DNA of 64,000 nt from Sternotherus odoratus (taxonomy: Eukaryota; Chordata; Testudines; Kinosternidae): assembly GCA_032164245.1 (NCBI GenBank), contig JAVMKO010000006.1, forward strand, positions 6,649,001 to 6,713,000. The letters are read 5' to 3'. This document shows positions 11,801 to 23,800 of this stretch, in pieces (position 1 is the first letter of the stretch; each line of letters opens with the position of its first letter). Both the position numbers and the translations under genes were made by a program. Under the pieces are notes generated by a model, which saw only the letters and a program-made list of their open reading frames with translations, ran no database searches and had not been told where the DNA came from.

Positions 11801-14800
11801 GCTGAAGTTCTATGGGATGATCATAATCCCGATGTGGGGGGAGACTTTCCACATTCTTTTTTCAAAGACATCAGCATAGTAGCAGTACTGAGGGTCGGGC
11901 TAATTCCATAGTTCCCCCCAGTAGGTGTTTTGATGCGGGCAACTATACCTACTTGAACCTTCCTGGTCCTAGCTACACCATCAGCAGAATTCTCATGGGA
12001 AAGTGACCTTCTGTTCTCACCAATGAATGAGGGGGTCATGAAGGGTTACCCAGGAGTAGGGGAAAATGTGCAGAATAGATCATGCCAGATCAAATTATCT
12101 CTGTGTCCCTAAATAACAGCCTCTGGGGGACAGACTCCTCCACATCTGGACCCAAAGACAGTGGAGAGCCATCAATAGTTCCAATCATCTCCAGTGGGGC
12201 CTTATATCGCAGGGAAATCTGTAGGGCCTGATCCACAAAATTGACTGCTGCTCCCGAATCAATGAGGGTCTCTTGGAGAGGGATCTGCCGGGGATCTAAA
12301 GTCTAAGCCTGGGGCTGAAACCAAGATTAAGTTCCAAACTATGAGTATGTGAACGGACTATGGTTCTGGGACAGTAAAGAGCCTTCAGAAATGTCAAGCT
12401 GAAATATTAATGGCACCGGACGGGACACTCACAGCCTGAGGAATCTGAGCAGCCCTGCTGTTCCGAGCATGCCAGTGTAAGTCAGTGGTCTTGCTCCCTT
12501 CTCATACATCTTCGTAATGGGAAATTGGGTGACATTCTGCTTCACGCAAACATCAGGCCAGTCCCAGCAGTTTACTTTGGCAAGCGAAATTCCTTGGGTT
12601 CCTGTAGCATAAAAGAAAAACATTTACAGGGAAGTTTGAGAAGTCAAAGATGAATTATCCAATGAGCACTTGGATATTACCATATTTAACTATGTTAGAA
12701 ATCCCTTTGGCTTTGGACCTACCATAACTGCAGTGTTGAGGGCTAGATTCTGATATACTTACTCATGCAGAGTAATGCCTTACTCCTGGAGTACTGCCAT
12801 TGAACTCAGGGGGACTCCTCGCATAGTAAGATACCCTAGCTCACACAGACTGCTATCAGAATCTGGCCCTAAATGAACCTCACCCATCGTCCCAATAATA
12901 ATTTAATTGCTATGGAACTTATTAAAATTCAGTGTATGTATTCATTATCACAGCACGTTTGGCTCATTTTTGGTTCCTCTGAGTGGCTCCTCATGCCACA
13001 CAGTGAAACGCCGGTAGCAGTTTCATGTTCAGTGGAGTGTTAACTTGTGGCGTTTTCTGCACCGTGTACATTGTACGTACCGAAGACATGATAGTCAGCT
13101 CTGAACAGTGGGGTTATAGTGCCATTAAGACAGTAAGGTGATGTCAAAACATGACAGCAAAGGACAAATGGTTTGCGTAGCTATCGGAACCCCAAGATGC
13201 AAGTACGTTCCCCTAAATCAGAACTGGCCAGTTGTCTTACTTAATAGAGCTAATCTGGGATATCTTCCAGTACTCCTCTCCCATCACAAAATCATTTCAG
13301 TACCAAAAGAAAAGGGACAGGAAAGAGTTAGTGGCCTCATATTAGAACTGGTCTCCTGGATTGCAATGGAGCCTTTTGCTTGGCAATCTTTAACGTGAAG
13401 AGATTCATGCAGCAGCTCCAGAGATAATAGTCCATGTTTATCTACCAGCAGCCAGCGTGTTTTTTAAGGCAGTGGCAGTAGGGGTACACAGAGGTCTTCC
13501 AGGGGGTGCATCAACTCATCTAGGTATTTGCCTGCTTTTACCACAGGCTACATAAAAAGCACTAGCAAAGTCAGTACAACTAACATTTCATACGGACAAT
13601 GACTTGCTTACACGGCTCTATGCAAGTACAATATTTATATTCCACTTGAATTACTTAAGAATTATGTGGTAAAAATGAGAACCACTGTTCAGTACTAGTG
13701 TGGCTGGGACGCTTTTGTATTTTTATGTCTGATTTTGTAAGCGGGTAGTTTTTAAGGGAGGTGAAACCTGGGGATACGCAAGACAAATCAGATTCCTGAA
13801 AGGGGGACCTTCGTCTGGAAAGATTGAGAGCCACTGCTGTGAGGCAGTGCCTGGCAATCTTTAATAATACAGTCATCAGATTCAGCAGTTCTCAGCAGGC
13901 ACTCAGCTCCCTCCGGGATTGGACTCATAGTATGAACAAGTAATAAGCATTCAACCCCTGTAATGTACCATCAGATCCGCCCGGCAGAACTTCTGGCTGA
14001 ACTCTTATGTAAAAACAAACAAAACTTTTGAGTCCAACAATCTCCAGGGTTCAGCGACACACATGCTACGGCAGAGCCAGTGCAGGGACACCGGGTTAGT
14101 CAAGCTGCTGGGAATTTTAGATTCCTCATCTGCAACCCACAGCCACACGCAATACACCACTTCCAAATGATTAGGGACCCGTCCCCTGGTGTTCAACTGT
14201 CAATCATCAGAGATGCCCGTCTCCCTCACAGCTCTGGATCCCAGGAATTCGCTCCCCCCTCTCATGTTTCCAAAGATTAAACTCCCCCACCGCCAAAGTT
14301 TTCAAAAACAGGAGCCTAATTTTTGCTTGCTAAGTCTGCATAAAGGCACAACGGCTCAGATCCTCCAAGGCATTTAGGTTCCTAACTCTCATTGGAGTTC
14401 AGTAGGTGTTGGGCATCTCAATACCTTTGAGGAGCTGAGGCAAAGGACTTGTGCTCCTAAATCACTTAGGTGCTTTTGAAAATCCCACCCTTCGGAGCCT
14501 CAATATTCTCTGGTTTTTGAAAATTTGGACCCACCTCTGGGCCCAGCCTCCCTGCCCAGGGGGAAAGCTGCGTAAGTTGCTAGCAGAATACGCTTCTGTT
14601 TTGAATCACACCAATTGTTCTCCTCCTTTGCAACAGGACACCTGCTGCTGTTTATATTTCAAACTGGACTTGCCCACATTCATGCCCACTTGCTACCCGT
14701 TTTCTGCTCTCATTCACAACATCCGGAATAACCCCAGGGCAGTCAATGGAGTAACCGATTTACACCAATGTCACAGAAAACAGAATTTGACTCCATGGGC

Positions 14801-17800
14801 CAGATACCCGAGTCTTGGAAAGGGTCAGGGTGGCACAAAAGGACTTTACACCGAGTCTCGGCGTCCAGGTCTGCCGGATCAGGCTCTTGGGGCTATAAAA
14901 TTGTAGTGTAGACGTTCAGGTTTGGGGGAGAGCCCAGGCTCTGAGATCCTTCCCCTCTGAGGCCAGGCTCCAGACCAAGCCCAAACGTCGACACTGCAAG
15001 TTGTCAGCCCCACAGCCCGAGACCTGCAAGGCTGAGTCAGCGGACCCAGGCCCGGAGTTTTACTGCCGTGGAGATGTCCTCGAAGGGGCTCTTACAAGCC
15101 TACAGAAATTAGAGCAGCCCCCGGGTGTCTGTATGTGCGGGATTTCCATTGGATGAAGTCCTCTCCCCATAGCACTCCACGCGTGTTTGGCCAGGATTTC
15201 ACCCTCACAGAGGTGTCGACTTTCTAATGTGCTGGAGGAGTGCGGGGTGCTCGACCCCCGCTCTGACCCAGGCCTTGCCCCCACTCCACCCTTTCCAAGG
15301 CCCCACCCCCACCTCGCTTCTTCCCACCGACGCTCCAGCCCCGGAGCACCCCCGGAATTGGCGTCTACGTCTATACCCATCCGCTAAACATCCAGGGTAG
15401 GAACATCACCTGCTTTTTAACACTGCAAGGGAGCTTCGGCACGGTACCTTTTAACGCCACGGCCACCTCTACATACGACTGCAACATCGCCAGAGACACC
15501 GCTTCCCCTGCAAGGCACAAGAGACACGGTCAATAGCGGGACATCGCACACGGCACAGGGGTCGCTCATGGTCAAAAGACGGGTTACTCTCCCTCTATAT
15601 CACGCTTCTTCAGGGTCTCAGGCTTTGCCTTCACGACAGACAGCGACGGTCGCTTTCCAGTTTAACGCAGTGAGTTGTCCTGGCGCCACAATTGCGACGC
15701 GGAAGGTTGAATTACACTGAATGGATACGTCACGACAAAAGAAACACCTGAGTGTTTTATATGGGGACGGGAGTGGGGTGCCTGCCCCACTCCCGCAGAG
15801 CAGGGGTTAAAAGCAGGCCTGGAGAGGGTTGTGGCAGGGAAAAGCTGGTTGGGGAAGCAGACACAGCGGTGGCCAGCTCAATCAGGGCCCAGATGGCCCT
15901 TCTAAGAGGGCTGTGGGCCAGGAGCTGAGAGGAGTCTCTCTCCAGCCCTGGAGGGAGAAGGGCCTGGCTGCCTGAGAGGAAGGTACCTGAACTGGACAGT
16001 GCTGGGGAATAGGGCAAGGGAGCTGGAGAGCTCCGGCCTGGTAAACCCCCAGGCTGCAGGCCTTGTTAAAGGCCCAAAATCGGCACTTGGGCTGCAGAGG
16101 GGCAGACTGAGGATAGGCAAAGGAAGCAGGTCCTACTCCTTGCCAATGATGAGTGGTCATTACAGACTGCAGTCTGCCCCAGTGAATGGGGGCTAGATGA
16201 TGACTGGCAAGGTGGGTTTAGAGGGTTAGGGGTTCCCCTGGGAGGGGAGACCCAGAGAGTGGGGGTACTACTGTGGGCAGCACCCCAAGGTAAAGGGGCA
16301 CTGGCGTCCGGGAAGGACAAGGGGCTAGCAGCAAGTGAGACACCAGCCAGCAGGGGGCGCTCCATATGCGGGAGAACTAATTCCCAGAACCACCAGCAAG
16401 AGACAGTGAATCGTCTCCTTGCTACAGAGACCTTCAAAAATAAAATGCTTGTCTCTGCTCAGTATAAATCGATTGAATTGGAGTGTTCAGGGCGTGGGAG
16501 GACTGCTGGAGCCTCACACAGGCATCTTTCCAGCTATTATTTAAATAGAAATAACAGGCACGGTAACAATATACTAAACTATACAAGCAATGTGCACCCA
16601 CGGGGCGATGGAGAGGTGTATTGTACTCACAACTGGCGTAGAATAGCACCACCAGGTGGGCAGTCTCCGCCAGAGCAGCGTTAAAAGTGTCTTCTGTCAG
16701 GGTGCGGATGAGTTCCAAAGGAAGTTCTCGCTTCCTGTCTCTGAAAACCGCCTCCATCACCTGGTCGTCTTGAATGTCTAGAGCAAATCAACGTACACAT
16801 GAACATGGGCACACAGATGCAGCAGGGACTCGGCGTTGGGCAGGGTTTGAAAAGACCGAATGCAAAAGCAGGACGACCCCAAGCAATTTATTATTCTGCA
16901 GACGTAGATTCCAGTAGCACCTAGAGGTGTCAGTCAAGATCAGGGCCCCATTGTGCTAGATGCTGTACACACATACAACAAAGAGAGTTCACACCCCAAA
17001 AAGTTAACAGTCTAACTGTGAGATGAGAGACAAGACGTGGATAGGACAGGCAGATAGGGAACAAGAGGGAGACTGTTCTGATCAGGGGAATAAGCAGCCG
17101 TCAGGACTTGCAACTAATCTACTATTTTCCTGGGAACTCTGAGCTTCACCGAAGTGAATGGAAGGATGTAAAGTTATGCGAGCTGAGGATGTCACCCTAG
17201 GAGTAACGAATACTTTTATCTAGGAATCCAAGTCACAGTTTTGTTTTCCTCAGACTCACACCGGCGGCTTCTTTCTTCAGTTTGGCCTTTTCCTTTAGAT
17301 CGTCTGCACCGGGGCACTCAAAAGAGGGCAGCCTATACAGTATTTTCAAAAGTGGCTCCGGATTTTGGGGGCCTAACCTGAAATACCTCAAAGGGGCCTG
17401 GTTTTTGGACAGTGTCGTGCACCCACCCTCTGAAAACCAGGTGTCTCGAGTTGGATGCTTAAAAATTAAGGCCCTGAGCCATTTTGGATCGTGTAGGCCA
17501 GTGTGACTATAGAGCTCCTCTGTTTCAGAATGTCTCTAGCAAGGAATTACTAGCTGTATGAGTAACTCTCCTTCAGGGCCGGCGACAGGGGGGTACAACA
17601 GGTACAGCTGTACCGGGCCCCGGACTTAAGGGGGGGCCCCCTTAAATCCGGGGCGGGCCCGGTATGCTGCTGTACCCCCTTGTCGCCGGCCGGGGGGGGC
17701 CCGCGGGCGGCGGGAGACCGGGGGGCCCCCGCGGGCGGTGGGAGATGGGGGGGGGGGGCGCGGGTGGCAGGAGACCGGGGGGGGGGGCCTGCACGATCTG

Positions 17801-20800
17801 CGTACGGGGCCCCCAAATTCCTGTCGCCGGCCCTGCTCTCCTTAGTAATTAACTAGCACGTGACTAAGTGTGAAAAGGAGAATTCCAAACACCAACGTTA
17901 CCCTGGTCATTATTGACACTTTCATCCTCCTCTTCCTGGATCTGTTCACCCTTTATCTTGTCTTCCACGAGGGCTATTATTTCATCAGTGTCTTCCAAAA
18001 CCAGGTATTTGATCGGCGCCCCCTGGGGAAGAGAAAAATACCAGCTGGGACACAAGGGCGTTTATTTGCACCCCTGCTCTGGAATGGCTGGCGCCACTGC
18101 AATATAAAATGGAGTCAAGAGGGCACTCGGAGGCGCCATGTGGCCATTTTGTTTGGTTTTTTACATGTCAATAGACTTCTAGAGCCGCTGCTAGGCGTCT
18201 ATTGACATGGCCCCACGTGCTGGAACATCCGAGTCGAGAAGACTCTGCAGTTCCTCCTCCTGCCCAGAGGGTCGCAGTGGTGTCCGCTGGGTGACTCTCC
18301 TCTCCCCATCGTCTATTCCCCTGGCAAACGTATGGTCAGCACAGAGCAGCTGGTGAGAACTGGGAGCAGCAGCAGCAAACTGGGGAGACAATGCTGCTAC
18401 AAGAACTACCCTGCCAACCCTACCCTTCCCTGATGGGAGTTACCCTGCAGGGGTCAGTATTGGGACCAGGCAGTTGCTATGGTCTCTTTAAAACCCCATA
18501 TTTATGCTAATCTAGTGGGTTCCCAGCCCTGTGTTTTGCCATTAATGTGGCCCAGTCACCAGCACTGGTGAAAAAGGAGAACTGGAGCAAGCCTCTTTTT
18601 CACACGGATCATACTCAAAACACACCCCTGTGAGGCAGGGTGGTGCTATTACCCCCATTTTACAGGTGCGGAATTCAGGATGGATTTTTCACACCCCTGC
18701 ACGACGTACTTATACTTTTATAGTGTAGACCCGGCCAGTATCTCAGTGTCAGCAGCCATGAGCAGCTCTACACTAATGAGCCCGTGCCGTTGCGCATTGA
18801 TAAGGGAAGAAACGTCTGTTTTACGCGTTCAAGGGGATTTGTTAAAGAATAGTGAGGAAAGCAACCGTGAAAAAAACAACCCCTCGAACTTCTACCGGGA
18901 AGTGCACTAGGTTCAAGCAAACAGAGTAAACATGAACCAGTCGTGTCATGAATAAATACAACTAACCTCTTCTGCTGTCTTGAAGGCTACGTTAGACCGG
19001 AGAAGAACGTTCAGATCTACGGAGTCCCTTTCAAAATATAAATCAGATGTTAAGCGGTGTCATGAATAAAGTACTATTCTCCCCTGGGTACTGCCTAACC
19101 CGTGGGCACTGGTGCTTCTCTAGCAGCATAGGGGTGCTGTCAGCGTGTGACCCCCCTAATCAGGGGGAGATACCAGGCTACTTCTTGAGAAGCACCAGTG
19201 CCCACCCCCTCCCCAGCTGTGTTGAGAGCTGCTTAGCTGTAGCACTGGATCTAGGCCAGTGTGTCTTGTCTATTTCTTTCAAAGTAAAGCAGAGAAGCGC
19301 GTGAATCCTCATGGTGCCGTTTTGAAGGGCACGGATTTCAAAAGTGGCATTGGCCTGACTCCGCTCCCCCTGAAGCCTGAGGGAGTTTTACCACTGGCTG
19401 CAGGGAGAGCAGAGTTAGACTAGTGGCTCCGGAGGTAGTTCCAGCAGGCATCAGAGAGGAAACCGATGGATGACCAGAGCCAAACGCAGAAGGAAAAGCT
19501 CTGCACACGCTGCCACAGTGCAACCTCGGAGAGGTCAGCAGCCAGGGCTTTTGGAAAGTGCACGGCCATCACCTGTTCCCCCCTCCTCACAGAGTGCAAG
19601 CCCACTGCCGCGAGATGCCTTAGTTCAGAGTTACCAGGCTACGAAAGCACAGGGTCTTCCAAGCGGTCAACCCAGCTCACTGACGATAGTATCACAACCA
19701 GCAAACAGATCCTACTTGAGTTCTGCCTTGCAGAGAGCCTAGCCCACACTAGCATCCACAACTCTTGCCCCTCCCTGGGTTTTCCTTTACTCCTCATTTA
19801 AGAGCAACACACAATCCTTTGTCTGAGCTTCCTCCCAGACTGGCCATTTCCCCTGCTTGTGTTACCACACAGCCCCAGTGATTCGGAGAGAGGCATAAAC
19901 CCTTTTATACTCCGAGGCTGAAGCTAATGAGGCCAGCCTGGTCTGACTGCCAAGAAGAGTCAGCGCAACAGCTCTGCATGCAGGGACCGATAACGTGACA
20001 ATGTGTCAAGGGCCCTGTTCTGTTCTCATTTATTCTTGTATAAGTCCAGTGTCATTCCACTGAAGTTATTATGAATGTCTAGCACTTATTAGTTGGCCGG
20101 AATAGGACACAAAGACATACGGATTGCTTATAGGTGACCATAATATTACTGAGCTCAAATACCTTGACAAGAGGGCAACTCCTGCTTTCCCCAGCAGCTG
20201 CCATGCAACGAACTCAGCCGTTCTCTGATCAGCTTCATAGGTCTCCTTCTGACTGAGAATAAATACCAGCGGCAGACCGAGCTGTAGGTGAAGAGTGGAG
20301 ACCCTTTCTGGATCTTCAGCAACTTCAGTCTAGAGAAAAAGAGACAATTAAATGGTTAAATATCTTCATAGTGTATCAGAGAGGTCGCCGTGTTCTATGG
20401 AATAGCAGAGATAACAAAGAGTCCTGCTTGCATCTGACGAAGTGGGTATTAGCCTACGAAAGCTTATGCTTCAATACTTTAGTTAGTCTTGAAGGTGCCA
20501 CAGGACTCTTTGTTACTTCATAGTGTATGTTAGTGACCAGACACAGCTGATAAGAACATAAGAACAGCGGTACTGGGTCAAACCAAAGGTCCATCCAGCC
20601 CAGTATCCTGTCTTCTGACCTTGGCCAATGCCAGGTGTCCCGAAGTGATTGAACCTAACAGGTAATGATCAAGTGATTCCTCTCCTGCCGTCCATCACCC
20701 CCCTCTGACAAACAGAGGCTAGGGACACCATTCCTTACCCATCCTGTCTAATAGCCATTAATGGACTTAACCTCCATGAATTTATCCATTTCGCTTTTAA

Positions 20801-23800
20801 ATCCTGTTATAGTCTTAGCCTTCACAGCCTCCTCAGGCAAGGAGTTCCACAGGTTGACTGTGTGCTGTGTGAAGAACTTCTTTTTATGTTTATTTTATTT
20901 GATCAACAAGCTTAGATTTTAGATACATTATGCAAAATAGATAATGATATACAGTACTCTCTTAATTTATCCTAAATAAATAGGATCCAGTCACCCCAAA
21001 ACCAACCAACACTGATATCTGAATACGCCCATTAGGATTGATCTTTAAATGGAGGAGCATCTTGTGCATTGAAACGCTGACAATTTAGGCTGACACGTTC
21101 ACAGATTTTAAGACCAGAAGAGACCATTGTGATCTAGTCCAAACTCCTGCATAACGGAGGCTATGAGTCTTCCCCCCCACCCCCCACCTCCCGATCCCTC
21201 CGGTGGTTTAGAAAATCCCACCAGAAATGAGCAGTACGACCTGGATTCTTTTCCCCTCCCTCTTTTCATCCCGCTGCTGCAGCTCACACATGACCACTCA
21301 TCTTCCGGATGACAGACCCAGGCATGACTGATCTTCTCCGGGACGGTGCCAGGGCACAGATCGCCCCACCCCAGGGTGCCCCATGCCCCCTGGGAGGGCT
21401 TGTTCTGCCTCCTTTCCCCACGTCTAGCTCCGGGGCAGGGATCTAAAGCGGCGCTTGCACTGCCCCACATGCCCGAACCCATGGAAAGCGATTTACACAG
21501 TCAGAGCATCCGCCCTTGAATGTCTGCAGGGACACAAACATCCCCTACAGGGCTCAGAGGCAGGGTCCTGAGTCCCCACCCGCCCCTCTGGAGGGTACAA
21601 TACCCTCTTTAGTGCTCCCACCCAACACACTAAAGGGATCCAACCCGGGCCCCACTGAAATCAATGGGAGTTTTGCCCTTGACTTCCATGGGGTCAAGAT
21701 TTCACACCCAGGTCTTGCGCGTGGAGTTGCCCTGGGCTCCCTGCTCCAGGTGAGCCGCGAGTGCTCTCCTGCAGTGCAGATGATGGCAGGTAGCATTCAA
21801 ACCCATACCACGATGGGCGCGGCCATCAGTTTGAGATAGGTGTGGATGTTCAGCGTGGTGAGGGATTGCGCCATGGGAGTCCTCCGACACGGCTGGGCCA
21901 GGTCCGGGACACGCTGACAGTGGCAGAAGAAGAGTCGGGCAGACGGTGCCTCCGAATCTTCACGGCTAGAGGAGAAAACGATACCCTGAGAAGGGGGTTG
22001 TCACGGTGCCGGGTACATGGCAAAGGAGTGTTTTGAGAAGGGATCTGGAGGCTAAGGGGGTGGCTTCGTGGATGCTGACAGGGAGCGTCTCCCAACCGTG
22101 AGGGGCGGCGTGGCAGAAAACACGAAGGAGGTTATTTGAACTTTGACATGGCTGGCAAGACGGGCTGAACATCGACAGCTCGATAGAGAATGAGAAGTGA
22201 GGGCTAGGGTGGGCAGAGACCACGAAGGGCCCTGAAAGCGAAGACAAGCTTGTGTTTGATGCAGAAAGGAGAGACAAAATCTGCAACGAGGTTTTAAAGC
22301 TAGCAAGAACAGACCACTCGCAAATCCAAAGATAATCCGGTGGGTGTTCAAGACTCTGGGGTCTATTTGACCAATCCTGGCATTAAGATGCAGTATGGTG
22401 CCAAAATAGTCTTAAAAACCTATGCATATTATGACCAAATTACCCTTTACCAGAGCCAAATGGCCTCGCTCTACTGAAGTCAGAGCTGGGTAGCTGGCCC
22501 CATTGATTTCAATGGTGGAAGTCAGGCGACAAGACTATTTCATTCTTTCTCATAATGAAAAATGCCGTGGGATTTACTCTATGGAATCCTCATGTGAGAA
22601 AGAATTATTCACAGGAGTAAGGGTTTATAGGGCTGGGTTGATGGCATTTACATCTGACAATTTAGGATTCATTAATTACATTGTGTCAAGAATCAGAGAG
22701 GTAGCCGTGTTAGTCTGGAATAGCAGAGGTAACAAAGAGTCCTGTGGCACCTTAAAGACTAACTACTAAAGTATTGAAGCATAAGCTTTCGTAGGCTAAT
22801 ACCCACTTCGTCGGATGCAAGCAGTGCTCCACTGCTTGCATCCGACGAAGTGGGTATTAGCCCACGAAAGCTTATGCTTCAATGAATTACATTTGCAACC
22901 CTGTGTGAACAATTTCTTGGCCTTTAAACTAAAAATCAAGAGTAGTTTCAGTTTAACAAAGGCAGCATTGCCTAGCAGATAGAGCATTAGCCTAGGACTC
23001 AGGAGACCTGGGTTCTTTCCTGTCTCTGCCACTGGCCTGCTGGGAGACCTTGGGCAAGTCACTTCCCTACTCCGTTCCTCGGTTTCCCCATCCGTAAAAA
23101 TGGGCTAATGACATTGACCTCCTTTGCAAAGCGCTTTGAGATCTACTGATGACAAGCACCATAGGAGAGCTAAATATAAGTATTATTCTATTCATACATG
23201 ATAGATCCCGCTCTTGCAGCAGGGTGGACTCAGTGGGCTGGATGCTTACTTGGTAATAATTGGCATCGTGCCTCTGACATCAATGGAGCTACTCTGGTAT
23301 ACATCAGCTGCGGCTCCTGTTCTGATAATAGATGTTCTTCTTTAACTACTACAAATCTAGGCTCCTACATCAATGTGCTAAATAAACTGCAACCATGCCA
23401 CCTAGTGTATGGCCAGATAACTTTATCTTCGATCAAATTTCCTCATCACCATGTCATGTTTTACGGTTATGCTATTGCAGTGTGGAAAGCCAAACTTGCC
23501 CTATTTAGTAAAGTCCATTCTCATTGTAGGGTCTGACAAGAACGGTTTTCTTTGTGAGACATTAGCTGGCGAAAGGGTAAACATAAATGTCCTTTGGCAG
23601 ACATGTCTGATAAAAGCTCATAGGTTCAGATTCCAAGGCCAAACCAGGACCATTGTGACCATGTGGTCGGATCTCCTGCACCACACAGGCCAGAGAACTT
23701 CCCAAACGAATTCCTAGAACAGAACTTTTAGAAAAAACATCCAATCTTGATTTTAAAATTGTCACTGAGGGAAAATCTACTACGACCCCTGGTAAATTGT

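Larger units (their letters stand above)
8440..12390 (-). mobile_element. Ty3/gypsy retrotransposon pol remnant
   Basis: On the minus strand, domains follow pol order: aspartic protease ([14 protein letters not shown] near 12,240), reverse transcriptase (VDYRALNQV near 11,650; [15 protein letters not shown] near 11,400), RNase H ([18 protein letters not shown] near 10,270), and integrase ([15 protein letters not shown] near 9,280; [15 protein letters not shown] near 9,190). Many stops and frameshifts are present. It is cut by two hAT MITEs at 8695-9145 and 10360-11063. No gag was found. Confidence 0.85.
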
